Shown here: in pieces, positions 7,575-19,803 of the stretch | How the letters are laid out: every line of letters starts with the position of its first letter | Position numbering within the stretch: position 1 is the stretch's first letter | Assembly (NCBI RefSeq): GCF_005144415.1 | Contig: NZ_SWJE01000009.1 | Location: 186,001-250,000 of the forward strand | Source of the DNA: Trinickia terrae | Lineage (GTDB): Bacteria; Pseudomonadota; Gammaproteobacteria; Burkholderiales; Burkholderiaceae | Reading direction: 5' to 3' | Length of the DNA stretch: 64,000 nt | The notes under the pieces: generated by a model | Database searches by the model: none | What the model was told of the DNA's origin: nothing | The model's input: the letters and a program-made list of their open reading frames with translations, nothing else | Position numbers and translations under genes: made by a program

Positions 7575-8248
7575 CTGCATGTAAGTATTGCGGCTGCGAG
7601 GCTCTACGTGAGAGATCTGCGACGCGGCAGGTAGCGTTTGACGACGGAGAGGTCGAAGTAACAGTGCATTCGTCGGTCTGTACTCAGTGTGGTCGCGCAC
7701 AGGTGACGCTCGAACAGGATAAGACCAATAAGCGTGCGCTGAATGAGGCGAAGCGGGCGGCGTTGGGTATTCCGTCGCGGAACGAGTTACGCAAGCTCAG
7801 GGCGCGATGGAAAATGACGCAAGCTGCTGCCGGTAAATTGCTGGGGGTTGGCCCTACTGCGTTCAGCAAATATGAGAACGGAGAGGTACTTCCTGCGGCT
7901 CCTACGGCTCGTCTATTAAACGTAATCGCGGAGGACGACGGGGCAATGCTTACATTGGTTCGCCATTATGGTAGTGGCGTGAGTCTGTCCGTGCCGTCAG
8001 ACTTGGCGGTAGGCAATGTTTACGTATCCGTGGTTTCGATGACTGCGAATATTACTTTGCGCATTGATAGTGCAGAAGTAGTTACTCCTCAGCCGATTAT
8101 TACAGGTTTGCCTAAGCTGGTTTCGGCGCATGACACCTTCGCTGAGAATTACTTTTTTGGCCTCACCACTCCCGCTATATCTACTGGCTTGCCAGCGATA
8201 GCTAGTCCGCTATTTTTGGAAAATTCGGAATATGTCGAAAATCATTAA
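7571..8248 (+). CDS. MqsA-family antitoxin / transcription regulator with C-terminal extension
   Basis: The protein has 225 residues. Residues 1-45 form a zinc ribbon with Cys4-x-x-Cys7 and Cys37-x-x-Cys40. Residues about 75-125 are an HTH-XRE domain (Met-Thr-Gln-Ala-Ala-Ala-Gly-Lys-Leu-Leu-Gly-Val ... Phe-Ser-Lys-Tyr-Glu-Asn-Gly), the arrangement of MqsA, which binds MqsR with the ribbon and its own operator with the HTH. MqsA is normally about 131 residues. Here another 95 residues follow, rich in Val, Ile, Thr and Pro and without recognisable homology. It overlaps the toxin stop (ATGA) and the next gene by 17 bases. The palindrome at 7144-7164 is its likely operator. Confidence 0.75.
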   Translation: MTACKYCGCEALRERSATRQVAFDDGEVEVTVHSSVCTQCGRAQVTLEQDKTNKRALNEAKRAALGIPSRNELRKLRARWKMTQAAAGKLLGVGPTAFSKYENGEVLPAAPTARLLNVIAEDDGAMLTLVRHYGSGVSLSVPSDLAVGNVYVSVVSMTANITLRIDSAEVVTPQPIITGLPKLVSAHDTFAENYFFGLTTPAISTGLPAIASPLFLENSEYVENH

Positions 8249-8582
8249 GCAGCGATCTCCTGTCGGAAACGCAGATGTTGAGATTCCGGAAGAAATTCCG
8301 GAGATTTACGCGGATGGAATCGCTGGCACTCTCGTAGGCATCCCTAACAGTCGGTTGCAATTTTTTGTGACTGTAGAAATAGGCGAGAAGCCCGGAGATC
8401 CCGAAAAGCGGCGAGTGAAGCACAGCGTAGTGATTCCAACGGTAGCGCTCATTGAATTCATTCAGAATACTCAGGTCGCGCTATCTCAGAATGCCCTCAA
8501 GATTGAAGAAGCATATAAATTGACGGCTACCGCGCTCTCCAAGTTACTGGCACAGGATACCAAGACCAGCGATCAAGGATAA
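8232..8582 (+). CDS. Small protein resembling the DUF3467 family
   Basis: The protein has 116 residues and function is unknown. The centre reads Glu-Ile-Tyr-Ala-Asp-Gly-Ile ... Gln-Phe-Phe-Val-Thr-Val and then Val-Val-Ile-Pro-Thr-Val-Ala-Leu-Ile-Glu-Phe-Ile, similar in layout to DUF3467 proteins (short beta-rich domain ending in a helix). The start overlaps the antitoxin end, so it is co-translated with the toxin-antitoxin pair and could be a third component. The base composition matches the accessory block. A terminator hairpin follows at 8648-8670. Confidence 0.55.
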   Translation: MSKIIKQRSPVGNADVEIPEEIPEIYADGIAGTLVGIPNSRLQFFVTVEIGEKPGDPEKRRVKHSVVIPTVALIEFIQNTQVALSQNALKIEEAYKLTATALSKLLAQDTKTSDQG

Positions 8583-8647
8583 AGTCGTTACGATTCATGC
8601 CGCTAGAAGCAAAAATAGCTCGTAGCGTGCTTGTCGGTTGAAAAAAT

Positions 8648-8670
8648 AAAGGGCGATTTTTCCGCCCTTT
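8648..8670. terminator. Bidirectional rho-independent terminator
   Basis: The stem AAAGGGCG / CGCCCTTT has a loop of T's. It is followed by GCTTTTT on the plus strand, with an A-rich stretch before it that serves the minus strand. It lies between the convergent ends at 8582 and 8689. Confidence 0.75.
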
Positions 8671-8688
8671 GCTTTTTCGAAAATCGAT

Positions 8689-9030
8689 TTATACAATGTC
8701 TAACCGTAGTTGCACGGCGTATTGCTCGTCGTTGGTGGCTGGTCGACGCTGGATGACGGGTTGACGTTCGCGGGCTTGTTGCTCGCGTTGGATGGCCCGT
8801 AAGCCCATTTGATCCTGGGTCATCTCGTGCTCCAGGTGGCGCAGGCGCAGCACGGCGACTGCCCAAGGTGGGATGACGGCTTTACCGGCCATCCAGGCCT
8901 TTACCGTTCGCTCGTGGCGCTGTAGGACGCGGGTTAGATACTTCATTGGCATACCGCTCGCGTAGTACAGGAACTCGCTCGGCGATGCGGCGTTGTGTTT
9001 GGTAAGGAATGGTCGTTGTCGTTTTGTCAT
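8689..9030 (-). CDS. Helix-turn-helix protein of phage type
   Basis: The protein has 113 residues. Residues about 15-65 read as an HTH: Pro-Ser-Glu-Phe-Leu-Tyr-Tyr-Ala-Ser-Gly-Met-Pro-Met-Lys-Tyr-Leu-Thr-Arg-Val, then Arg-His-Glu-Arg-Thr-Val-Lys-Ala-Trp-Met-Ala-Gly-Lys, resembling small regulatory proteins of filamentous phages and related prophages (DUF3653-like). The rest is a charged Gln/Arg-rich tail. It is the only minus-strand gene of the accessory block and stands next to the dif-like sites. That would suit a repressor or an excision regulator, but this role is inferred from position. Confidence 0.5.
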   Translation of the reverse strand: MTKRQRPFLTKHNAASPSEFLYYASGMPMKYLTRVLQRHERTVKAWMAGKAVIPPWAVAVLRLRHLEHEMTQDQMGLRAIQREQQARERQPVIQRRPATNDEQYAVQLRLDIV

Positions 9031-9073
9031 GGGTGGACTCCGGTTGGCCTCCGTAAGTGGTCGCTTAAAAGAA

Positions 9074-9099
9074 AAAAGCCGCTTCGGGGAGCGGCTTTT
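9074..9099. terminator. Rho-independent terminator hairpin
   Basis: AAAAGCCGCT-TCGGGG-AGCGGCTTTT is a perfect 10-bp stem with flanking A and T tracts. It stands 44 bases upstream of the minus-strand HTH gene, where it would stop transcription entering the element from the right-hand side. Confidence 0.7.
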
Positions 9100-9120
9100 C
9101 GGCTGATTGTTGGCGTGAGA

Positions 9121-9148
9121 ATTTGACTTTCAATTATCTTACGAACCA
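9121..9148 (+). other. Degenerate dif-like site, inverted partner
   Basis: On the plus strand an ATTTGAC-containing arm (9121-9131) and a TTACGAAC-containing arm (9138-9148) flank a six-base centre (9132-9137). It is the inverted, imperfect counterpart of the site at 9154-9181. In CTX-phi two such inverted sites fold into the attP hairpin of the single-stranded phage genome, and this pair has that layout. Confidence 0.45.
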
Positions 9149-9153
9149 TCAAA

Positions 9154-9181
9154 AAGTTCGATAATTTATCTTATGTCAAAT
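9154..9181 (-). other. dif-like XerC/XerD recombination site (phage attachment site)
   Basis: Read on the minus strand there is a XerD-type arm ATTTGACATAA (9171-9181), a six-base centre GATAAA (9165-9170) and a XerC-type arm TTATCGAACTT (9154-9164). The E. coli arms are ATTTAACATAA and TTATGCGCACC. The 19-base core of Ralstonia filamentous phage attachment sites, as I recall it, is TATTTAACATAAGATAAAT, and 17 of those positions match here. It marks where a filamentous-phage-like element recombines with the chromosome. Confidence 0.65.
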
Positions 9182-9182
9182 T

Positions 9183-9610
9183 AAACAAAATTAGTCTTCC
9201 GTCAACATTCGCTGGAATTCATGGGAGTGCGACCGAGGCGACGGGTTCGCAAATGTTCGTTCGTACGACAGGCGATTTTGCTTCGTGCGCTACGGTATCG
9301 ACCATGCGCTCGTCGGTACTCAGCCGCGCCGCTGCGCGCAGCTGCAGCCAATCCCAAGACGAGTTTGCTCACCGCACAACACGTTAACGGTCAGCGCGAG
9401 ATGAAGACTGTGTAGCCGCTTTCGATTTTGTGTGCAGGTGTTTTCCGGCAAGCGAACGGCACCCTCATGCCCTGCGGTTGACGGCAGTGCGGCATGACGG
9501 GAGCGAACCGCCAGATTTACGAAAAGTACGAATACCCAGGTACTCCGCAAACGGGACGCCGCCCCTTCAATTGAACGCGAACAACCGTTCCGAAACGGCC
9601 GATCACATGT
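9183..9610. other. Intergenic stretch between accessory block and fatty-acid operon
   Basis: I see no gene I can support. The short open frames are mostly Arg/Ser-rich shadows. The stretch contains the right copy of the 13-bp repeat (9525-9537). It may be a dispersed Burkholderiales intergenic repeat, which only a genome comparison can show. Confidence 0.3.
9525..9537. repeat. Right copy of a 13-bp direct repeat
   Basis: AGTACGAATACCC is identical to 5275-5287. After one mismatch the copies share GG. The interval between copies is 4.25 kb and covers the whole accessory block. Confidence 0.4.
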
Positions 9611-10516
9611 TCACCCCCGTGCCGCCTTTTCGAGCGCCGCCCGCACCTCGGGCTGCGCCGCCAGCGGATCGGCCGGATTGCGCGCCGCCAGCAGGTCGGT
9701 CATGCGGCTTTCGACGCCGGCAAGCCTGTGCGGATGCGAATAGATGTAGAAGCGCTCGTCGCGGATGGCGTCGAAGGTCATCTGCGCGATCTGCTCCGCG
9801 CTGACCCGGCTCGAACTCACCGCTTTCTCGTTCATCGCCTTGGCGACTTGCTGCGAGCGCGTCAACGAACCGGGGTCGGTCAGCTCGGCGGGACGGTTGC
9901 GCTCCGAGTGCGTGATCCCGGTCGGCACGAAGTACGGGCACAGCACGGAGCAGCGAACCTGCTCGCTGGCAAGCATTAGGTCTTGAAACAGCGTTTCCGA
10001 GAGCGACACCACTGCGTGCTTCGATACGTTGTAGGACCCCATCATCGGCGCATTCACGAGCCCAGCCATCGACGCGGTGTTCACGATATGGCCGCGATAG
10101 GCCGGGTCTTGCCGCGCCTCCGCGAGCATGCGCGGAACGAACGCGCGCACGCCATGCAGCACGCCCCACAGGTTCACGCCCAGCGTCCACTGCCAGTCGC
10201 GCACGCTGCCCTCCCACAGGAGCCCGCCGCTGCCGCCGACGCCCGCGTTGTTGAACAGCAGATGCACCGCGCCGAACCTCGAAAACGCCGCATCCGCGAG
10301 CGCTTCGACTTCCTCGCTGCGACTCACGTCGACGCGCCGCGCGATCGCCTCCGCGCCAAGCGCTTCGATCTCCCTCACCGTGCCATCGAGCGCATCCTGC
10401 TGCACGTCGGCCAGCACGAGCTTCATGCCGAGCGCGGCGCCCGCCCGCGCGAATTCGCGACCGAAGCCGGAGCCTGCGCCCGTCACGACCGCGGCCTTGC
10501 CGTTGAAGTCTTTCAC
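9611..10516 (-). CDS. SDR-family NAD(P)-dependent oxidoreductase
   Basis: The protein has 301 residues. It is a short-chain dehydrogenase with Thr-Gly-Ala-Gly-Ser-Gly-Phe-Gly (cofactor), Asn-Asn-Ala-Gly-Val, a catalytic Ser in Asn-Thr-Ala-Ser-Met, and Tyr-Asn-Val-Ser-Lys. The likely start is GTG 10516, preceded by GAGGAGGGG; the open frame to 10546 adds only non-conserved residues. It is the last gene of the beta-oxidation operon and is followed by the accessory block. In such operons it may reduce or oxidise a hydroxy- or ketoacyl intermediate; the substrate is not evident. Confidence 0.85.
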   Translation of the reverse strand: MKDFNGKAAVVTGAGSGFGREFARAGAALGMKLVLADVQQDALDGTVREIEALGAEAIARRVDVSRSEEVEALADAAFSRFGAVHLLFNNAGVGGSGGLLWEGSVRDWQWTLGVNLWGVLHGVRAFVPRMLAEARQDPAYRGHIVNTASMAGLVNAPMMGSYNVSKHAVVSLSETLFQDLMLASEQVRCSVLCPYFVPTGITHSERNRPAELTDPGSLTRSQQVAKAMNEKAVSSSRVSAEQIAQMTFDAIRDERFYIYSHPHRLAGVESRMTDLLAARNPADPLAAQPEVRAALEKAARG

Positions 10517-10550
10517 TTGTCCCCTCCTCTGTCGGCAGTCCGCCATCCGC

Positions 10551-11336
10551 TCACAGCACGGCGCTCGCGCCGCCGTCCACGGCGAGGATCTGCCCGGTGA
10601 TGTGCTTGCCCGCGTCCGACGCGAACAGCAACGTGGCCCCTTTCAGGTCTTCGTCGTCGCCGATCCGCCGCAGCGGCAGGTCGGCCGCCAGCTTCTCGAC
10701 CCCGAGGTGCTCGAGCGCGCCGCGCGTCATCTTCGACGGAAAGAACCCCGGGGCAATCGCGTTCACGGTAATGCCGTACTTGCCCCACTCGCCCGCGAGC
10801 GCACGAGTGAAGTTCACGACCGCGCCCTTGCTCGTGTTGTACGCGACGGTATTGAGCGAATCGGGCGGATTGCCGCGCAAGCCCGCGATCGACGCCATGT
10901 TGACGACCCTGCCGTAGCGGCGCGGGATCATCGAGCGCTTGCCGATCTGCTGCGTGAGCAGGAACAGGCCGCGGATGTTGAGGTTCATCACCTTGTCCCA
11001 GGCGTCGACCGGATGGTCCTCGGCGGGGGCGCCCCAGGTCGCGCCGGCGTTGTTCACGAGGATGTCGACGTGGCCCAGTTTGCTAAGCGCCTCGTCGGCG
11101 AGGCGCTGGATGTCGGTGTCCAGTGCGGCGTCGGCGGCAATCCAGCCGGCGTCGATGCCGAGCGCTTTCAAATGCGCCTGCGCCTCCTGCAACTCGCCCG
11201 CCTTGCGCGAGGACAGCACGATGCGCGCGCCCTGCTCACCCAATGCCTCGGCCACTTGCAGGCCGAGCCCGCGCGAGCCGCCCGTGACGAGCGCCGTCTT
11301 GCCGGAAAGATCGAATAGCTGCTTCAACGTACCCAT
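10551..11336 (-). CDS. SDR-family oxidoreductase (gluconate dehydrogenase-like)
   Basis: The protein has 261 residues and is a classical SDR: Thr-Gly-Gly-Ser-Arg-Gly-Leu-Gly cofactor loop, Asn-Asn-Ala-Gly-Ala, catalytic Ser in Asn-Met-Ala-Ser-Ile, Tyr-Asn-Thr-Ser-Lys, and the C-terminal Gly-Gln-Ile-Leu-Ala-Val-Asp-Gly-Gly. The overall wording resembles gluconate 5-dehydrogenase or 3-oxoacyl reductase subfamilies. ATG 11336 follows GGGAGG; upstream codons are not conserved in character. It lies 34 bases before the next SDR in the operon and probably acts on a hydroxyacyl-CoA or an alcohol intermediate. Confidence 0.85.
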   Translation of the reverse strand: MGTLKQLFDLSGKTALVTGGSRGLGLQVAEALGEQGARIVLSSRKAGELQEAQAHLKALGIDAGWIAADAALDTDIQRLADEALSKLGHVDILVNNAGATWGAPAEDHPVDAWDKVMNLNIRGLFLLTQQIGKRSMIPRRYGRVVNMASIAGLRGNPPDSLNTVAYNTSKGAVVNFTRALAGEWGKYGITVNAIAPGFFPSKMTRGALEHLGVEKLAADLPLRRIGDDEDLKGATLLFASDAGKHITGQILAVDGGASAVL

Positions 11337-11459
11337 GATGCCTCCCGCCGGGCCGTCCCAAGGGAGGCATCCGCCCCCTCGGGGGGCAACGAACGATAGT
11401 GAGTGTGGGGGTGCTTCATTTTGTCTCCAGAAACAATGTTGTGTGCGCAACGGACGGAT

Positions 11460-14506
<3,047 letters not shown>

Positions 14507-14522
14507 GTTGGTCGCTCCCGCA

Positions 14523-16604
14523 TCAATCGTTGAAACCCTTGCCCTGCTCGGCGAGACGCTCGATCAACGGCGCCGGCTGCCACGCTTCGCCGCGGTAGCC
14601 CTTGCTGTAGCGGCGCACTGCCTGCAGCACGTTATGGAGGCCCACGGTGTCCGCGTAGAGCATCGGTCCGCCGACGAACAGCGGGAACCCGTAGCCGGTC
14701 AGATAGACCATGTCGACGTCCGACGCTTTCGACGCGATCCCTTCTTCCAGAATCTTCGCGCCCTCGTTGACGAGCGCATAGACGAGACGCTCGACGATCT
14801 CCTCGTCGGAGATCTTGCGCCGCTTGATGCCGAGATCGCGCGAGTGCTGCTCGATCATCTCGTTCACCGCCTGCGACGGATACGCCTTGCGGTCGCCTGC
14901 CTTGTAGTCGTACCAGCCCGCGCCGGTTTTCTGGCCGAAGTGGCCCAATTCGCAGAGCACGTCGCCGGTCTTCGAATACGTCATGTCGGGCCGCTCGACC
15001 GCGCGGCGCTTGCGGATCGCCCAGCCGATATCGTTGCCGGCGAGGTCGCCCATGCGGAACGGCCCCATCGCGAAGCCGAATTTCTCGATGGCCTTGTCGA
15101 CCTGCTCGGGCAGCGCGCCCTCGTCGAGCAGGAAACCGGCCTGGCGGCCGTATTGCTCGATCATGCGGTTGCCGATGAAACCGTCGCAGACGCCCGACAC
15201 GACCGCGGTCTTCCTGATCTTCTTCGCGATCCGCATGACGGTGGCGAGCACGTCTTTCGAAGTCTTCGCGCCGCGCACGACTTCGAGCAGCTTCATCACG
15301 TTGGCCGGGCTGAAGAAATGCATGCCGACGACGTCCTGCGGACGCTTCGTGAAGCTCGCGATCCTGTCGACGTCGAGCGTCGAGGTGTTCGACGCGAGAA
15401 TCGCGCCGGGCTTCACGACTTCGTCGAGACGCTTGAACACGCTTTCCTTGACGCCCATCTCCTCGAACACGGCTTCGATGACGAGGTCGGCATCGCGGAT
15501 GTCGTCATAGGACAACGTCGGCGTGAGGCGCGCCATGCGCTCTTCGACCTTTTCCTGCGTGAGCTTGCCCTTCTTCGCGCTGTTCTCGTAGTTCTTGCGG
15601 ATCGTCGCGACGCCGCGATCGAGCGCTTCCTGCTTCGTCTCCAGAATCGTGACCGGAATGCCCGCGTTCAGGAAGTTCATCGCGATGCCGCCGCCCATCG
15701 TGCCCGCGCCGATCACCGCGACGCGCTCCACCTTGCACACGGGCGTATCCTCGGGCACGTCCGGAATCTTGGCCGCCGCGCGCTCGCCGAGAAACGCGTG
15801 ACGCAGCGCGCGCGATTGCGGCGTGTACATCAGCTCGATGAAAAGCGAGCGCTCGTACTGGATGCCGTCGTCGAAGCGCTTTTGCACGGCGGCCTGCACG
15901 GCATCGACGCACTTCACCGGCGCGGGAAAATTCTTCGCCATCGCCGCGACCGTATTGCGCGCGAACTGCAGGAACCCTTCCGCGTTCTCGTGCGCGACCT
16001 TGCGCTCACGCAGCAACGGCCGCTTGCCGCTCTCGGCCGCGCGCTGTGCGAACGCGATCGCGCCGGCCAGCAGGTCGCCGTCGATCACCTCGTCGAACAG
16101 GCCGCTATCGGCGAGCGCATCCGACATCACCGTGTCGCCGGACACGATCATGTTCAGCGCGGGCTCCAGGCCGATCGCGCGTGGCAGGCGCTGCGTGCCA
16201 CCCGCGCCGGGCAAGAGTCCGAGCTTGACTTCCGGCAGTGCGATCTGCGTGCCCGGCGCGGTCACACGATAGTGGCAGCCCATCGCCAGCTCCAGCCCGC
16301 CGCCCATCGCGACCGAATGCAGCGCGGCGACGACCGGCTTCGCGCTCGCTTCGACAATCCTGATGACGGTGTGCAGCGACGGCTCTTGCGCCGCCTTCGG
16401 CGTGTTGAACTCGCGGATGTCCGCGCCGCCCGAAAACGCTTTTCCCGCGCCCGTGATGACGATGGCGCGCACGCTGTCGTCGTCCGCGGCGCGCGCGACG
16501 CCAGCGACGACGCCGAGGCGGGTCGCATGTCCGAGGCCGTTGACGGGGGGATTGTCGAGCGTGATCAGCGCAACGCCATCCTGTACCTTGTACTCCACTG
16601 TCAT
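14523..16604 (-). CDS. FadB-type enoyl-CoA hydratase / 3-hydroxyacyl-CoA dehydrogenase
   Basis: The protein has 693 residues. Residues about 1-190 are a crotonase fold (Gly-Gly-Ala-Asp-Ile-Arg-Glu-Phe, Met-Gly-Gly-Gly-Leu-Glu-Leu-Ala-Met, and [13 protein letters not shown]). From about residue 295 a Rossmann fold starts with [12 protein letters not shown], followed by two C-terminal dehydrogenase domains (His-Phe-Phe-Ser-Pro-Ala-Asn-Val-Met). It hydrates enoyl-CoA and oxidises the L-3-hydroxyacyl-CoA with NAD. It is the central gene of the operon between the ACAD and the thiolase. Confidence 0.93.
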   Translation of the reverse strand: MTVEYKVQDGVALITLDNPPVNGLGHATRLGVVAGVARAADDDSVRAIVITGAGKAFSGGADIREFNTPKAAQEPSLHTVIRIVEASAKPVVAALHSVAMGGGLELAMGCHYRVTAPGTQIALPEVKLGLLPGAGGTQRLPRAIGLEPALNMIVSGDTVMSDALADSGLFDEVIDGDLLAGAIAFAQRAAESGKRPLLRERKVAHENAEGFLQFARNTVAAMAKNFPAPVKCVDAVQAAVQKRFDDGIQYERSLFIELMYTPQSRALRHAFLGERAAAKIPDVPEDTPVCKVERVAVIGAGTMGGGIAMNFLNAGIPVTILETKQEALDRGVATIRKNYENSAKKGKLTQEKVEERMARLTPTLSYDDIRDADLVIEAVFEEMGVKESVFKRLDEVVKPGAILASNTSTLDVDRIASFTKRPQDVVGMHFFSPANVMKLLEVVRGAKTSKDVLATVMRIAKKIRKTAVVSGVCDGFIGNRMIEQYGRQAGFLLDEGALPEQVDKAIEKFGFAMGPFRMGDLAGNDIGWAIRKRRAVERPDMTYSKTGDVLCELGHFGQKTGAGWYDYKAGDRKAYPSQAVNEMIEQHSRDLGIKRRKISDEEIVERLVYALVNEGAKILEEGIASKASDVDMVYLTGYGFPLFVGGPMLYADTVGLHNVLQAVRRYSKGYRGEAWQPAPLIERLAEQGKGFND

Positions 16605-16637
16605 GTCGTTTCCTTGTAGATAGCCGGTTGCGCTGCT

Positions 16638-17849
<1,212 letters not shown>

Positions 17850-17880
17850 GTCTGTGAGTCCCTGTGAATGCGCGCCACGC

Positions 17881-18984
17881 TCATCGCGGCGCTTGAACGT
17901 TCATGGCGCGCTCGGCGCAGGCCCAGCCCAGCTCGGCCATGCCAGTAGCGCGCTGGCCGAATTCGAAGGCGTGCTCGCTGCTCGCGTTGCCATCGAGCGC
18001 GCGCTTCGTGATGCCCTGCAGGATCGCCGCGCCGCGAAAAAAGTTGTACGCGAGATAGAAGTTCCATTCGCGCGTGCCGACCTCCTCGATGCCGGTGCGG
18101 CGGCAGTATTCGCTGACGAACGCGGATTCCTGCGGAATACCGAGCGCGTCGAGGTCCGCCGCTCTCAAGTCGGCGAGCCCGCGCGCGCCAGCGCTGCCGG
18201 CCGGCGTGTGCCACACGAGGCACAGGTACGCGAAATCGGCGAACGGGTCGCCGAGCGTCGACAGCTCCCAGTCCAGCACGGCGATCACGCGCGGCTCGTC
18301 GGGCGCGAACATCAGGTTGTGGAGGCTGAAGTCGCCGTGCACGAGCGCCGTCGTCTCGCGCGTCGGCAAGTGCTCGGGCAGCCATGCGACGAGCCGCTCG
18401 ACCGCTTCGATCCGATGCGTTTCAGAGGCGCGGTATTGCTTCGTCCAGCGCGACACCTGGCGCTCGAAGTAGCCGCCGGTGCGGCCGTAGTCGCGCAAGC
18501 CGAGCGCGTCGATGTCGAGCCGATGCAGCGCCGCCATCACGCGGTTCATCTCGCCGAAGACGGCGCGGCGCTCGCCGGGCGTCATGCCGGGCAGGCGCGC
18601 GTCCCACAGCACGCGCCCGCTCACGTAGCCCATCACGTAGAACTCGGAGCCGATCACCGACGCATCGTCGCAATAGCAGTACGGCTCGGCGACGGGCACC
18701 TGGGTGCCGCGCAGCGCGTTCAGCAGGCGGTACTCGCGGTCGATCGCGTGCGCGGACGGCAGCAGCGTGCCCGGTGGCTTGCGGCGCAGCACGTAGTGCG
18801 CCGGCGGTGTGCTCAGCAGATAGGTCGGGTTCGACTGGCCGCCCGAGAACTGCGCGACTTCGAGCGGTCCGCGAAAGCCGTCGATGCGCTCGCGCAGCCA
18901 CGTCTCCAGGCGCGCGACATCGAAGCGATGCGCGGGCCTGACGGCGGTCGTGTTTGTCGCGGTGTTGGAAAGCATCTCGCTCAT
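17881..18984 (-). CDS. APH-type phosphotransferase (ACAD11 kinase-domain homologue)
   Basis: The protein has 367 residues and an aminoglycoside-phosphotransferase fold. Features are Gly-Gly-Gln-Ser-Asn-Pro-Thr-Tyr, Tyr-Val-Leu-Arg-Arg-Lys-Pro-Pro-Gly, the catalytic loop Val-His-Gly-Asp-Phe-Ser-Leu-His-Asn and the metal-binding Val-Leu-Asp-Trp-Glu-Leu-Ser. Known relatives are the N-terminal half of ACAD10/11 and LvaA of Pseudomonas levulinate metabolism, which phosphorylate 4-hydroxyacyl-CoAs. It is adjacent and co-directional with the matching dehydrogenase. I infer a role in degrading gamma-hydroxy or related fatty acids; drug resistance is unlikely in this context. Confidence 0.88.
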   Translation of the reverse strand: MSEMLSNTATNTTAVRPAHRFDVARLETWLRERIDGFRGPLEVAQFSGGQSNPTYLLSTPPAHYVLRRKPPGTLLPSAHAIDREYRLLNALRGTQVPVAEPYCYCDDASVIGSEFYVMGYVSGRVLWDARLPGMTPGERRAVFGEMNRVMAALHRLDIDALGLRDYGRTGGYFERQVSRWTKQYRASETHRIEAVERLVAWLPEHLPTRETTALVHGDFSLHNLMFAPDEPRVIAVLDWELSTLGDPFADFAYLCLVWHTPAGSAGARGLADLRAADLDALGIPQESAFVSEYCRRTGIEEVGTREWNFYLAYNFFRGAAILQGITKRALDGNASSEHAFEFGQRATGMAELGWACAERAMNVQAPR

Positions 18985-19009
18985 GCGGGCCTGGGTACGA
19001 GGACGAGGA

Positions 19010-19723
19010 TCAGCGGTACGTGAGCATCTGCGGCGCGCGCGCCTGATCGAAATGCGCGGTGCTGTTCAGGCAGCCGAGCCCTCGACGCCCTTGAGTGAAG
19101 AGCACGCGCGTGACACCGGTATTGGCGAGCGACCAGTTCAGCTCGCAGGCCACCTTGTCGGTGAGGTCCAGGAGACCCTGGCAAATGGCCGCGATCACCC
19201 CGCCCGACGTGAAAACCATGATCGACTTCGCGCCGTGCGAACCGCTTGCGATCGCTTCGAAGGCGTCGAGGCAGCGTCCGCTAAACGCGGACCACGATTC
19301 GCGATAGTCGCCGGCGTGAGCGCCGGACATCCAGCGTTCCATCGCTCGCGCGTACAGCTGCTGCAATTGCGCGGACGACAGCGACGACACGTGAGCGCCT
19401 GACACGCCTTCCCCGTCTCCATCGAGACTCCCCCGCGCAGACTGGCGGTAGACGTCGATGACTTCGGCGTGATCGAACTCGTTGAGCCGCGCATCCGCTT
19501 GCAGTTCCGCGATGTGCCGCGCATCGACCTGATTCAGGCAGTGCTCGGCGGTCTCGCGATGACGGCGCATCGCGCCGGCCATCACGTGGTCCACCGGAAT
19601 CTCGCATGACGCCATCCATTGGCCGAGCAGTTGCGCCTGCCGTACGCCGAGCTCGGACAGCCGGTCATAGTCGTCCGAGCCGAACGACGCCTGAGCGTGA
19701 CGTACGAGAAAGATATGTCCCAT
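19010..19723 (-). CDS. Histidine phosphatase family protein
   Basis: The protein has 237 residues. The phosphohistidine motif is Phe-Leu-Val-Arg8-His9-Ala-Gln at the N-terminus, and a second conserved region reads Phe-Thr-Ser-Gly-Gly-Val-Ile. ATG 19723 is chosen because GGAAGGAGA lies seven bases upstream and the beta strand begins there. It is the first gene of the minus-strand operon and precedes the kinase-like gene by 25 bases. Such phosphatases are regularly found beside ACAD11-type kinases and might remove phosphate from acyl intermediates, but this is contextual. Divergent from the LysR regulator. Confidence 0.85.
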   Translation of the reverse strand: MGHIFLVRHAQASFGSDDYDRLSELGVRQAQLLGQWMASCEIPVDHVMAGAMRRHRETAEHCLNQVDARHIAELQADARLNEFDHAEVIDVYRQSARGSLDGDGEGVSGAHVSSLSSAQLQQLYARAMERWMSGAHAGDYRESWSAFSGRCLDAFEAIASGSHGAKSIMVFTSGGVIAAICQGLLDLTDKVACELNWSLANTGVTRVLFTQGRRGLGCLNSTAHFDQARAPQMLTYR

Positions 19724-19803
19724 GTCTTTGTCTCCTTCCGTCAGATTACGCACGCGGGCATAATGCGGCAAATGAATAGATCAAATCGAAGTCAACTCAT
19801 TCC

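Noticed and set aside
9320-9550. 76-codon minus-strand open frame in the intergenic region
   Set aside because: No start context, no motif, and the frame runs through the 13-bp repeat. It may be part of a dispersed repeat but is not supported as a gene.
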